From positions 1 through 64,000 of the forward strand of contig CAYWFU010000009.1 in the NCBI GenBank assembly GCA_964457585.1: a DNA stretch of 64,000 nt, read 5' to 3'. The DNA is from CAYWFU01 sp964457585 (GTDB taxonomy: Bacteria; JACRDZ01). The notes below the pieces were generated by a model, which was not told where the DNA came from, ran no database searches, and saw nothing but the letters and a program-made list of their open reading frames with translations. Position numbers and translations under genes: made by a program. Shown here piece by piece: positions 15,718 through 24,274 of this stretch (the first letter of the stretch is position 1; every line of letters starts with the position of its first letter).

Positions 15718-15960
15718 ATGGACATGGAAAAATTGAAAAATCTGGCAATTTCCGAATCTGGCTTTATATTTGATCCTGAAATGGGAGAAAGTTATAACAC
15801 AAATAAAACAGGTATATTCATTTTTAAACTTTTAAAAGAAGGTATTGAAACAGATAAAGTTATTGGGGAAATTTCTAAAAAATATGATGTAAGCAAAAAC
15901 ACTGCGGAAAAGGATGTTCTTCAATTTTTAGAAACATTAAAATTTTATCATTTAATATAA
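15718..15960 (+). CDS. PqqD-like protein (RiPP recognition element fold)
   Basis: An 80-residue protein matching the PqqD family: LKNLAISESGFIFDPEMGES, YNTNKTGIFIFKLLKEGIE and ISKKYDVSKNTAEKDVLQFL, with a final hydrophobic tail. This winged-helix fold is the peptide-binding RRE of many RiPP systems. The FDPEMGESY..N.TG pattern is that of PqqD relatives found in gene clusters without PqqE. No radical-SAM enzyme and no short precursor ORF is visible nearby; the neighbours are an ATP-grasp ligase and a PLP decarboxylase. It starts 10 bases after the TPR gene and ends 10 bases before the ATP-grasp gene. Family is confident; what it presents, a peptide or another partner, is unknown. Confidence 0.82.
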   Translation: MDMEKLKNLAISESGFIFDPEMGESYNTNKTGIFIFKLLKEGIETDKVIGEISKKYDVSKNTAEKDVLQFLETLKFYHLI

Positions 15961-15970
15961 AGGAATAAAT

Positions 15971-17008
15971 ATGTCATATACAATTGCTGTAAGCGGAATA
16001 AACGCAACCGATAATCCAGGCCCAGGGACAGGAATAGCAAGAAGCTTAAAAGAATCAAAACTTGATGTTAAAATTATTGGCTTTGCTTATGATTCAATGG
16101 AACCAGGGATTTCAATGGATTGGTTAATAGATAAATCTTATATAATGCCTTATCCTTCTTCTGATGTTGAATTTTATAAAGAGAGGATTTCTTATATTAA
16201 TGATAAAAACAAAATTGATGTAATTATCCCATCGCTGGATGTTGAGCTGCCGCTTTATATGAAAATAGAAAATGATTTAAAAAAAATGGATATTGGGATA
16301 ATGATCCCATCCGAGGAATCATTTAAACGAAGAGGCAAGGATAAAATTTCCGAACTTGCCGGACAAATTGGCTTAAAAACACCAGAATCAATAAATATGA
16401 CATCATTTAAAGATATTGATGATGCTATTATAAAGTTCGGATTTCCTTTAATGATAAAAGGACCATTTTATGAAGCATATAAAGTAAATACAAAAAATGA
16501 AGCTATTGAACAATTTAATTGTATGGCAATTAAATGGGGATTCCCGATAATTGCGCAAAAATATATTTATGGCGAAGAATATAACTTAATAGGTCTTGGA
16601 GATGGTAAAGGCAAAGATATAGGACATGTTGCAGTAAAAAAAATGCTTATAACAAAACTTGGGAAAATATGGACAAATGTAAGCATTAAAAATGAAAAAA
16701 TCAGTAAAGCAGCGACCAAAATGAATAAAGTACTTAAATGGAACGGCGGATATGAACTGGAATTAATGCTTGATTCTGCTTCTAAGGAATTTTATCTAAT
16801 AGAAATTAATCCAAGATTTCCTGCATGGATCTATATGGCATCTGCTATTGGAGTAAATCTTCCTGAACGTATGGTGAGAAAAATATTAAGAATGTCATAT
16901 GAAAAACACTCTAATTATCTTGCGGGCAAAGTGATGATTAGGTATACAAGCGAAATAATAAAGGATATTATGGATTATGATAAACTAATAACTATGGGGG
17001 AAAACTAA
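15971..17008 (+). CDS. ATP-grasp ligase (CarB/PurK-like fold)
   Basis: 345 residues with a three-part ATP-grasp layout. The N-terminal pre-ATP-grasp Rossmann domain has ISGxN-like IAVSGINATDNPGPGTG, then IDVIIPSLDVELPLY. The ATP-binding lobes carry FGFPLMIKGPFYEAYKV and IAQKYIYGEEYNLIGLG. The catalytic metal site is GGYELELMLD plus IEINPRFPAW (Asn-Pro-Arg-Phe). Such enzymes form an acyl-phosphate and ligate it to an amine, thiol or other nucleophile; CarB-like single modules often act as amino-acid or peptide ligases. The substrate is unknown. Its stop lies 1 base before the decarboxylase ATG and it follows the PqqD-like gene by 10 bases, so these three probably form one pathway. Confidence 0.85.
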   Translation: MSYTIAVSGINATDNPGPGTGIARSLKESKLDVKIIGFAYDSMEPGISMDWLIDKSYIMPYPSSDVEFYKERISYINDKNKIDVIIPSLDVELPLYMKIENDLKKMDIGIMIPSEESFKRRGKDKISELAGQIGLKTPESINMTSFKDIDDAIIKFGFPLMIKGPFYEAYKVNTKNEAIEQFNCMAIKWGFPIIAQKYIYGEEYNLIGLGDGKGKDIGHVAVKKMLITKLGKIWTNVSIKNEKISKAATKMNKVLKWNGGYELELMLDSASKEFYLIEINPRFPAWIYMASAIGVNLPERMVRKILRMSYEKHSNYLAGKVMIRYTSEIIKDIMDYDKLITMGEN

Positions 17009-17009
17009 C

Positions 17010-18356
17010 ATGTCAAAAGAATTATATACTCCGCCAATAATAAAAAAACAGATAGTAGGAATAATGAACAAAATGGGAAATATACAGTCCAGATTATACA
17101 GAGAAGATATCGATGGTGTTCCTGTGGAGAAACTTACAAAAAATTTTGGCAGTCCTTTATTTGTTTTTAGCGAAAAAACTCTTAGAAGAAAATATTCTGA
17201 TTTGCATCGTATTTTTTCAACAATGTATCCGAAGGTTCAATTTTCCTGGTCATATAAAACAAATTATTTAGGAGCTATCTGCCTGACACTTCATGATGAA
17301 GGCGAAATTGCGGAAGTTGTGTCTGATTTTGAATATGACAAAGCGCGTTCATTAGGTGTTGAAGGGAAAAATATTATTTTTAATGGTCCGTATAAAGGAG
17401 CGGCAGCTTTAAGAAAAGCTTTTATTGAAGATGCAATTGTGAACCTTGATAATTTTGATGAAATATATCTTGCGGAAAAAATTGCAAGAGAACTTAAAAA
17501 GAAAATTAAAGTTGGGATAAGAATTAATATGGATACAGGGATTAAACCACAATGGGATAAATTTGGATTTAATCTTGAATCAGGAATTGCGCATGAAGCT
17601 GTGAGCAGGCTGGCTAAAAGTAATTTTTTAAAACCTGTTGGACTGCATTCACACATCGGCACATTTATACTTGAACCCAAAGCTTATGCATCTGAAACAG
17701 AAAAAATGGTCACATTTATGCATGACATCAAAGCGCAGCATAAAATTGAGATCGAATATATAGATATCGGAGGCGGATTCCCATCAAAAAACAGACTAAA
17801 AGGAATATATTTACCTCCTGAAGTAGTTATACCGGGTTTAGATAAATATGCTGAGGCAATATGTGATACATTAAACAGATTGATAAAAACAGATCATTAT
17901 CCAAGACTTTATCTGGAAAGCGGAAGAGCAATAGTTGATGAAGCAGGTTATCTTATTTCAACAGTCGTAGCCCAGAAGAATCTCCCTGACAATACAAAAA
18001 GTTATATTATAGATGCTGGAATTAACTTAATGTTTACAAGCACATGGTATAATTATTATATTCAACCATCAAAATTATTAGAAGGCATACCTGAACCTGG
18101 AAGAATTTACGGCCCTTTATGTATGAATATTGATGTTGTTGCAGATAATGTGTATCTGCCTCCTCTGCCAATAGGGAGCCAATTGGTTATAAGTCCTATG
18201 GGAGCGTATAACGTAACTCAATGGATGCAGTTTATTTCTTATAGACCTGCAGTTGTTATGATTATGAAAGATGGAACGCCTGAATTAATCAGGCGAAAAG
18301 AAAAACTTGAAGATATTACCAATTGTGAACTTATTCCGAAAAGTTTAAAAAAGTAA
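17010..18356 (+). CDS. PLP-dependent decarboxylase, diaminopimelate/ornithine decarboxylase family
   Basis: Fold-type III PLP enzyme of 448 residues. The PLP-binding Lys is in FSWSYKTNYLGAI near residue 78. Further motifs are GLHSHIGTFIL, the phosphate-binding DIGGGFPSKN, LESGRAIVDEAGYLI and C-terminal GPLCMNIDVVADN with the catalytic Cys, then GAYNVTQWMQF. It therefore looks active. Length and order match LysA-type enzymes. The GPxCESxD signature is altered to GPLCMNIDV, and no other lysine-pathway gene is nearby, so the substrate may be a modified or ligated amino acid. It begins 1 base after the ATP-grasp gene (GGGGGAAAACTAAC before ATG). It ends the cluster; a minus-strand protease gene follows convergently. 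Confidence 0.85.
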   Translation: MSKELYTPPIIKKQIVGIMNKMGNIQSRLYREDIDGVPVEKLTKNFGSPLFVFSEKTLRRKYSDLHRIFSTMYPKVQFSWSYKTNYLGAICLTLHDEGEIAEVVSDFEYDKARSLGVEGKNIIFNGPYKGAAALRKAFIEDAIVNLDNFDEIYLAEKIARELKKKIKVGIRINMDTGIKPQWDKFGFNLESGIAHEAVSRLAKSNFLKPVGLHSHIGTFILEPKAYASETEKMVTFMHDIKAQHKIEIEYIDIGGGFPSKNRLKGIYLPPEVVIPGLDKYAEAICDTLNRLIKTDHYPRLYLESGRAIVDEAGYLISTVVAQKNLPDNTKSYIIDAGINLMFTSTWYNYYIQPSKLLEGIPEPGRIYGPLCMNIDVVADNVYLPPLPIGSQLVISPMGAYNVTQWMQFISYRPAVVMIMKDGTPELIRRKEKLEDITNCELIPKSLKK

Positions 18357-18455
18357 CTATACCCAGAGTTGAGAAAATAATCCCAGTCTATGAAGCTCAA
18401 TTATTAACTTATCTAAAGTTGTCAGGAGTAAAAGTGTATTCAAAGATTCAATATT

Positions 18456-19802
18456 TTACAATAATGACTCAATTTTATTTTTAGTAAATAATAATTGAGA
18501 TGTAAGTATATCAATAGATGTTTCTAATTGCGTATCCAATGCCGAATCCTTTTTTATATCTTTTTCTTTATCTTTCTTTTCTTTTAGTTTTTGCTGTAAT
18601 TCTAATCCTGTACTGTCACTTTTCCCTTTTAAATATTCCATTTGTTTTTCTTCAACTTTAGAATTTTCTTCATCATTTTTCTGTCGATAAACAAGAATCT
18701 GCTGTTCAGTCGGCATTTCAGATATTATATCCGGAATAATTCCTTCGCCATGGATACATTTACCGCTTGGGGTATAATATTTAGCAGTTGTTAATCGGAG
18801 TCCTGATGACTCTCCAATCGGAATAATACTTTGAACAGATCCTTTTCCAAAAGTTTTAGTCCCTATAATTATTCCGCGATTCCAATCCTGAACCGCACCT
18901 GCTACAATTTCTGATGCACTGGCGCTTCCTACATTTACCAATACTGCAAGCGGATAATCCGGATGGGAAGGTTCCTTATCTGCAAAAAACTGCATGTTTT
19001 GTCCTGATATTCTTCCTTTAGTATATACAAGTAATCTGCCTCTTGAAATAAACTTATTAGCAACTTCTACTGCTACATTCAGCAATCCGCCCGGATTATG
19101 CCTTAAATCCAATACCAATGCCTGCATACCCTGTTTTTCTAAACCAACAAGAGCTTTTTCTAATTCCTCACCTGTTTTAGATTTAAATTCGGTTAATCTT
19201 ATATATCCAATATTATTACGCAGCATTGAATATTTTACTGATATGATCGGAATTTGAGCGCGGACAAGTGTATATTTAATTAATTCCTGATGCCCTTCCC
19301 TGTAAATACTTATTGTAACTTTTGTCCCGGTTTCTCCCCTCATCTTATTTATAGCTTCATATAATGTCATATCCTTTGTATATTCTTCTTCTATTTTTAC
19401 TATTCTGTCACCAGCTAATACTCCAGCCCGAAACGCAGGAGTATCCTCAATTGGAGAAACAACTGTAAGTATATTGTCTTTAATTGTAACTACAATACCG
19501 AGTCCGCCAAAAACACCTTTTGTTTGTATCTTAAGATCATTGTATTCTTCTTTATCCATAAATTGACTATGCGGATCAAGAGTACCCAGCATCCCTCTAA
19601 CTGCTCCTTTAACTAGATCTTCAGCCTTAATTTCATCAACATAGCTTTCTTGTATAATTGAAAGAACATCAGAAAAAGTTTTTAAATTTTCATAAAGACT
19701 TTTCACCTGATTGGATGGAGCTCCCCAGAGCAATTTACTCCCTGCTAAAAATAATAAAATAAAAACAAGCAAATTTAATAATTTAAATTTATTTTTAATC
19801 AT
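18456..19802 (-). CDS. ctpA: C-terminal processing peptidase (S41 family)
   Basis: A 448-residue periplasmic serine protease. It has an N-terminal signal/anchor (LLNLLVFILLFLAGSKLLWG), a helical part, a PDZ domain at about 105-185 (GLGIVVTIKDNILTVVSPIE, AGVLAGDRIVKIE) and a Tail-specific protease domain. The catalytic Ser is in VGSASASEIVAGAV and the Lys in GTKTFGKGSVQ (Ser-Lys dyad), followed by TTAKYYTPSGKCIHG. The ATG at 19802 lies 8 bases after AGGAG; a GTG at 19808 is too close. It follows ftsE, ftsX and the EnvC-like gene. Ctp proteases degrade or trim murein hydrolases and their regulators in several bacteria, which fits this context. Confidence 0.95.
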   Translation of the reverse strand: MIKNKFKLLNLLVFILLFLAGSKLLWGAPSNQVKSLYENLKTFSDVLSIIQESYVDEIKAEDLVKGAVRGMLGTLDPHSQFMDKEEYNDLKIQTKGVFGGLGIVVTIKDNILTVVSPIEDTPAFRAGVLAGDRIVKIEEEYTKDMTLYEAINKMRGETGTKVTISIYREGHQELIKYTLVRAQIPIISVKYSMLRNNIGYIRLTEFKSKTGEELEKALVGLEKQGMQALVLDLRHNPGGLLNVAVEVANKFISRGRLLVYTKGRISGQNMQFFADKEPSHPDYPLAVLVNVGSASASEIVAGAVQDWNRGIIIGTKTFGKGSVQSIIPIGESSGLRLTTAKYYTPSGKCIHGEGIIPDIISEMPTEQQILVYRQKNDEENSKVEEKQMEYLKGKSDSTGLELQQKLKEKKDKEKDIKKDSALDTQLETSIDILTSQLLFTKNKIESLL

Positions 19803-19826
19803 TAACACTTCTCCTATTTATATAAA

Positions 19827-20675
19827 TTATTCTTCAATCTTTCTTACAAACCATGCTTCAGGATCCGATGGTTTCCCGTTTTCTCTTATTTCAAAATAAA
19901 GATATGCGCCTAATGAAGTTCCGCTATCCCCTACTTTACCTATAACCTGATTATAATTAACAACAGCTCCCATCTCAATTAAGACTTCTGACAAATATCC
20001 ATAAACAGTATAAATATTTTTCCCATGATCAATAATTAAAACTTTGCCAAAGCCATATAACCAATCTGAATATCTAACAACACCATTACCGACAGCTCTT
20101 ACTCCTTCTCCAAAATCTGTTTTGATTTTTATTCCTTTTTCAAAAACAGCATTACCGGATTGTGTATTTTTTTGCTCTCCATAAGTGGAAACCAATCTAC
20201 CTTTTAATGGCATTGAGATATTGCCTTTTTTTATTTCATTGCCATTATATGGAGTTTCACTCAATAAAAATTCTATTAGTTTCTGTAAATTTTTCTCTGC
20301 TTCATTATATTCATTGATATTTTTTAGTATTAATTTATTTTTATCTTTTTTAAATATTTCAGGTATATTTTGCTTAATAAAAGAAACTGTTTTATTATAA
20401 TTATCTGAATTTCTTTTAGATAAATTCATTAAAACATTTTTTAATACTTTCTTTTGTGGATTATAGTAATTTGTATTTTCAAAGTCCAGTAAAATTTTAT
20501 ATTTATCTATTTTTTTTTGTGATTTATAAAATTCTTTAAATGATTTTTTTATTTTTACGTTCTTATCTTCTTCCGGAATAGTATTTTGAGCATTTATTAA
20601 TACTCTTCCAAAAAAAATAAAAAAGGAAATGAAAATTATTTTAGTCTGGATTCTATTACTCATAGGGCACTTCAT
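19827..20675 (-). CDS. envC: EnvC-like degenerate LytM (M23) protein
   Basis: About 282 residues: a signal peptide (IIFISFFIFFGRVLINAQ), a charged helical section (about 30-155, coiled-coil-like) and a C-terminal LytM domain (MPLKGRLVSTYGEQ to GKPSDPEAWF). None of the zinc ligands remains: HxGxD is EKGIK, and the HxH is replaced by YLY (GAYLYFEI). So it should be catalytically dead, like E. coli EnvC, which activates amidases. Placement directly after ftsX supports a division-site murein hydrolase activator controlled by FtsEX. ATG 20675 has GGGG seven bases upstream, so it is preferred over ATG 20681. Gene name is by context and architecture, not by overall similarity. Confidence 0.75.
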   Translation of the reverse strand: MKCPMSNRIQTKIIFISFFIFFGRVLINAQNTIPEEDKNVKIKKSFKEFYKSQKKIDKYKILLDFENTNYYNPQKKVLKNVLMNLSKRNSDNYNKTVSFIKQNIPEIFKKDKNKLILKNINEYNEAEKNLQKLIEFLLSETPYNGNEIKKGNISMPLKGRLVSTYGEQKNTQSGNAVFEKGIKIKTDFGEGVRAVGNGVVRYSDWLYGFGKVLIIDHGKNIYTVYGYLSEVLIEMGAVVNYNQVIGKVGDSGTSLGAYLYFEIRENGKPSDPEAWFVRKIEE

Positions 20676-20701
20676 TTTCATTCCCCATTCTGTATTTACA
20701 T

Positions 20702-21541
20702 TTAATTAATATTAAACAAATTTCCAATTATCGGAATAAAAAATCCCATTCCAAAGATAATTAAAGTTTCCTGCATAGATAGATAATATAACGGTAAGTC
20801 TGCTGAAAGATATGAAAATCCCAGCTTTAAAAAAATAATTGCTATTACTGTTGAAAATACTCCAACAAAAACACCTGCCATTATAAATGGTATATGGATA
20901 AAACTTTTTCCCGCACCAAGTAATTTCAACCTATTTTTATGTGCATTAAGATATTTATGACAATTTATTGTGGAGCTTAACATAAGTAAAAAACCAAATA
21001 TTAATGATACACGTTGAATAAAAACTGTAATAAATTCTATATTCTTAAAGCTGGTGTCTAATGAATCTATCCATTCTTCTCCAAAATCAGTCTCTTCAAC
21101 TTCAATCCTTTTTGCTAAAAAATCTACCAAATCTTTAACTTTATCTTTACTCCACACTTCTTTTTTTAAAATAATGCTGTATGTTACAGGAATAGGATTA
21201 AAATCAAGAGAATTAACAACTTCTCCTAACTCTTTATTTTCTTTATAAATACGTTCTTTTACTTTCTCCGGGTTTACATATGTAAAATTATATATATTAG
21301 GAAATTCATTAACTGCTTTTTCAAAACTTTTTCTATCAGCATTTTCTTTCAAATAAGTAATTATTTCATATTTAGATTTTTTTTCTTCAATTACTTTGCT
21401 GAAATTATCCTGAATTAATAATCCTAATCCTAAAAAAATTAATCCTAAAATGTAAACAAAACACATAAAAAAATAAGGAAAAATAGCTTCTGAAAGATAT
21501 AAAGCAGTAATTTTCAGATATATTACTAAATTATTAAACAT
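20702..21541 (-). CDS. ftsX: Cell-division ABC permease FtsX
   Basis: 279 residues with the FtsX layout. There is one N-terminal membrane segment (residues about 20-45), a large periplasmic loop (about 50-165) that in known systems binds EnvC or PcsB, then three C-terminal membrane segments (FGFLLMLSSTINCHK, MAGVFVGVFSTVIAIIFL, LIIFGMGFFIPIIGNLF). The loop contains KADRKSFEKAVNEFPN-like and VKDLVDFLAKRIEVEETD segments similar to the ecto-domain of FtsX. It starts 8 bases inside the end of ftsE and precedes the EnvC-like gene, matching FtsE-FtsX-effector order. It couples cytoplasmic ATP hydrolysis to septal wall hydrolysis. Confidence 0.9.
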   Translation of the reverse strand: MFNNLVIYLKITALYLSEAIFPYFFMCFVYILGLIFLGLGLLIQDNFSKVIEEKKSKYEIITYLKENADRKSFEKAVNEFPNIYNFTYVNPEKVKERIYKENKELGEVVNSLDFNPIPVTYSIILKKEVWSKDKVKDLVDFLAKRIEVEETDFGEEWIDSLDTSFKNIEFITVFIQRVSLIFGFLLMLSSTINCHKYLNAHKNRLKLLGAGKSFIHIPFIMAGVFVGVFSTVIAIIFLKLGFSYLSADLPLYYLSMQETLIIFGMGFFIPIIGNLFNIN

Positions 21542-22250
21542 TATCCAATATCCCTTCTAATTTATCTGTTCTGCCTTTTTCTGTTTCATCACTAATAATT
21601 TTCCCATTTGATAAAGTAATTATGCGCTTCTTTTTTGGAAAATCATCTGCTATTTTTTTATTCTGAGCTGTAATAACTATTGTAACAGATCCTAATTCCT
21701 GCAATTCAACAATTTTTTGTATTACTTTTTCTGCAAATTGCGGTTCAAGCATTTCCCATAATTCATCTGCAATTATCAAACCTTGCTCCATAACAAACGC
21801 ACGGCATATTCTGGCAATTTTATTTTCCTGCCATGAAAGCTCGCTTGCTAAATAATTTTTTTTATTTGTAATCGCCATCTGATCAATAATATGATTTATA
21901 TGTTGATCCCTGTCTTTTTTGGATTTTCCTATAATATATAAAGGTAATTCAATATTTTCATGCACTGTTAAATCGGCAAATAAATCAAATTCATCCATAA
22001 CAATACCCATTTCCCGGCGCGCTAGCGCAAGTCCATGATAACTTATGGCTGAAAGAGTTCTGCTTCTGACATTTATTTGTCCTTTGTTAGGTTTTTCAAG
22101 ACCTGTCAACAGCTTAAGCAATGTTGTTTTCCCGGCTCCATGACCACCTACAAAAAATACCAGTTCCCCTTCATTAATTCTTAAATCAATATTATTTAAT
22201 GCTTGATTAGTTGGTCCATAATCTTTATAAACATTATTAAAAATAATCAT
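21534..22250 (-). CDS. ftsE: Cell-division ABC ATPase FtsE
   Basis: ATP-binding partner of FtsX, about 238 residues. Walker A is GGHGAGKTTLLKLL near residue 38, the Q-loop region is MGIVMDEFDLF and Walker B is GLIIADELWE. The signature motif LSGGQ is replaced by LSWQENK, and Walker B ends in ADEL where FtsE has ADEP, so the ATPase is divergent. The downstream switch region (VTIVITAQNKKIA) lacks the usual H-loop His, with Gln at that place. ATG 22250 has AGGA about ten bases upstream; ATG 22292 would add 14 unlike residues. It overlaps ftsX by 8 bases. ATP may be bound but hydrolysed poorly. Confidence 0.88.
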   Translation of the reverse strand: MIIFNNVYKDYGPTNQALNNIDLRINEGELVFFVGGHGAGKTTLLKLLTGLEKPNKGQINVRSRTLSAISYHGLALARREMGIVMDEFDLFADLTVHENIELPLYIIGKSKKDRDQHINHIIDQMAITNKKNYLASELSWQENKIARICRAFVMEQGLIIADELWEMLEPQFAEKVIQKIVELQELGSVTIVITAQNKKIADDFPKKKRIITLSNGKIISDETEKGRTDKLEGILDNV

Positions 22251-22300
22251 TTTTAATTTTCCTGGTTTTATCTGATTGCTGATACCTGACACCTGAACAC

Positions 22301-23242
22301 TTACAAAGATTTCTTCTTTAATACCTCATTGACATTTTCAATAACATCATTAACAGTAAGTTTATAAAATTTAAATAAATCTTCTGTGGAACCTGATTGT
22401 CCGAATTTATCATTAATTCCAATCCGCTTTAAAATTACCGGATAATTTTCTATTAATACTTCAGCAACTGCGCTTCCGAGTCCTCCAATAATTGAGTGTT
22501 CCTCGATTGTTATAACAGCTTTTGTTTCTTTTGCAGAAGAAATTATTATTTCTTTATCTATAGGTTTAATTGTAGACATATTAATTACTGTACAATCAAT
22601 ATTTTGTTTGCTTAACTCATTTGCTGTTTCTATTGCAATATTTACTCCTAAACCAGCTGCGATCAGAGTAATATCCCTACCCTTTCTAATCATTACACCT
22701 TTTCCCAGATGAAATTCATAGTTTTCATCAAAGAATACCGGAGATTTGGGTCTGCTTGTTCTTATATAAAAAGGACCGGGAGTATTTGCCGCCGCAAAAA
22801 CCGCTTTTATGGTTTCAATACCATCTGCAGGAACAATTATTTTCATATTAGGAATAACACGCATGATAGCAATATCTTCAATTGCTTGATGAGATGATCC
22901 GTCTTCCCCGACTGAAATACCGCTATGGCTTCCAACAATTTTCACATTAAGATTCATACTTGAAACAGTATTCCTGACCTGTTCCCATGCCCTGCCGGTT
23001 GAAAAAACTGCAAATGAACTTGCAAAAACTATTTTTCCTGAAAGAGCAAGTCCGGAAGCTAAACCTATAAGATTCTGTTCTGCTACTCCCACATTAAAAA
23101 ATCTATCAGGAAATTTCTCTTTAAATAAAGATGATTTGGTTGATCCTGATAAATCTGCATCAACTGCAACAACATTAGGATTTTCAATTCCTAATTTTAC
23201 TAATGCTTCACCATATGCTTCTCTTGTAGCTTGAGATTTCAC
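22301..23242 (-). CDS. Transketolase, C-terminal subunit
   Basis: 313 residues covering the pyrimidine-binding and C-terminal domains of transketolase. Motifs are REAYGEALVKLG, FNVGVAEQNLIGLASGLALSG, HSGISVGEDGSSHQAIEDIAIMR and the C-domain VITIEEHSIIGGLGSAVAEV. The Glu of GVAEQN is the residue that activates thiamine diphosphate. With the N-terminal subunit 16 bases upstream it forms a split transketolase, as in many archaea and anaerobic bacteria; it acts in the non-oxidative pentose phosphate pathway. Sequence alone does not exclude a DXS-like relative, but dedicated DXS motifs are absent. The ftsE gene follows closely, an unusual operon partner. Confidence 0.93.
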   Translation of the reverse strand: MKSQATREAYGEALVKLGIENPNVVAVDADLSGSTKSSLFKEKFPDRFFNVGVAEQNLIGLASGLALSGKIVFASSFAVFSTGRAWEQVRNTVSSMNLNVKIVGSHSGISVGEDGSSHQAIEDIAIMRVIPNMKIIVPADGIETIKAVFAAANTPGPFYIRTSRPKSPVFFDENYEFHLGKGVMIRKGRDITLIAAGLGVNIAIETANELSKQNIDCTVINMSTIKPIDKEIIISSAKETKAVITIEEHSIIGGLGSAVAEVLIENYPVILKRIGINDKFGQSGSTEDLFKFYKLTVNDVIENVNEVLKKKSL

Positions 23243-23257
23243 TTTTTTTACCTCTTT

Positions 23258-24073
23258 TTAATTATTTTTCAATTCTTCTAAAGCTTTTTTCCCTTCTTCT
23301 TTTGTTGGCGGCGTACCATGGAATTTGCATTGTCCTTCCATAAATGAAACACCTTTACCCTTAATAGTATTCGCAATAATAATACTTGGCTGTCCTTTTA
23401 TTTGCTCTGCTTTATCTAAAGCAGATACTATTTCAGTCAAGCTATGTCCATTAATTTTCTGCACATTAAAACCAAAAGCGCGCCATTTTTCAGGTAAAGG
23501 ATTAACATTCATAATGTCTTCAACTTTACCGTCTATCTGCAGTCCATTAAAATCCTGGATTACACATAAATTATCCAGTTTATAATGAGCGGCTGCCATA
23601 GCTGCTTCCCATATTTGTCCTTCCTGGCTTTCCCCATCGCCAATCAGAGCATAGATTCTATAATTTTTTTTATCAAGCCGGGCAGCAAGAGCCATACCGC
23701 AAGCAATTGAAAGTCCCTGTCCGAGAGAACCTGTGGAACAGTCCACTCCGGGAGTAACCTTGTAATCCGGATGTCCCTGCAATATACTCCCCAATTTTCG
23801 TAAAGTATCAAGTTCTGATAAATCGAAAAACTCTCTGCGTGCCAGACAGGCATATAATACCGGGGCTGAATGCCCTTTTGATAAAACAAATCTATCTCTA
23901 TCAATCCATTTAGGATTTTTTGGATCTATTTTCATTTTATGAAAATATAAAATTGTTAAAATATCTGTAGAAGAAAGCGAACCTCCAGGATGACCCGATG
24001 ATGATTCAACCAGCATACAAATAATATCCTGACGAATTGTATTCGCCATATTTTCTAAATATTTATAATCCAT
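23258..24073 (-). CDS. Transketolase, N-terminal subunit
   Basis: 271 residues comprising the thiamine-diphosphate (PP) domain of transketolase. Features are SSGHPGGSLSSTDILTILYF near 25, RDRFVLSKGHSAPVLYACLA, GSLGQGLSIACGMALAARL, and the GDG(x)N motif seen as GDGESQEGQIWEAAMAAAH followed by QDFNGLQIDG. The split two-gene arrangement, with the C-terminal half downstream, is common in bacteria without a full-length tkt. AGGGAG precedes the ATG. A promoter and a 165-bp palindrome lie immediately upstream, so this is the first gene of the tkt-ftsEX-envC-ctp transcript. Confidence 0.94.
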   Translation of the reverse strand: MDYKYLENMANTIRQDIICMLVESSSGHPGGSLSSTDILTILYFHKMKIDPKNPKWIDRDRFVLSKGHSAPVLYACLARREFFDLSELDTLRKLGSILQGHPDYKVTPGVDCSTGSLGQGLSIACGMALAARLDKKNYRIYALIGDGESQEGQIWEAAMAAAHYKLDNLCVIQDFNGLQIDGKVEDIMNVNPLPEKWRAFGFNVQKINGHSLTEIVSALDKAEQIKGQPSIIIANTIKGKGVSFMEGQCKFHGTPPTKEEGKKALEELKNN

Positions 24074-24109
24074 TTAAACTCCCTCACTAATTTTTTTTAA
24101 AAACAAAGC

Positions 24110-24274
24110 TATACTCAGCGAGGGCATAAAATTTCGTTTTTTGCTGGTCTTGAACATCGATAGCTACGTTGCTCAGGTTCGAAATAGTACAAAACTATTT
24201 CTCACCTTCGCGCCTTGCTCTCTATGTCCAATCCTCACCGAAAAAATCGAAATTTTATGACCTCGCTGAGTATA
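24110..24274. mobile_element. 165-bp long palindromic element (MITE-like)
   Basis: TATACTCAGCGAGG, then CATAAAATTTCG, at the left is mirrored at the right end (32 bp with one or two mismatches). Inner segments such as GGTTCGAAATAGT and ACTATTTCTCACC pair around an AACAA-type centre. It shares words (ACATCGA, GAAATAG) with the element at 10492-10671. It lies in the 5' leader of the transketolase operon. No coding potential. Confidence 0.75.

Noticed and set aside
17291..17680. Minus-strand ORF opposite the decarboxylase
   Set aside because: Shadow of a gene with strong motifs on the plus strand.
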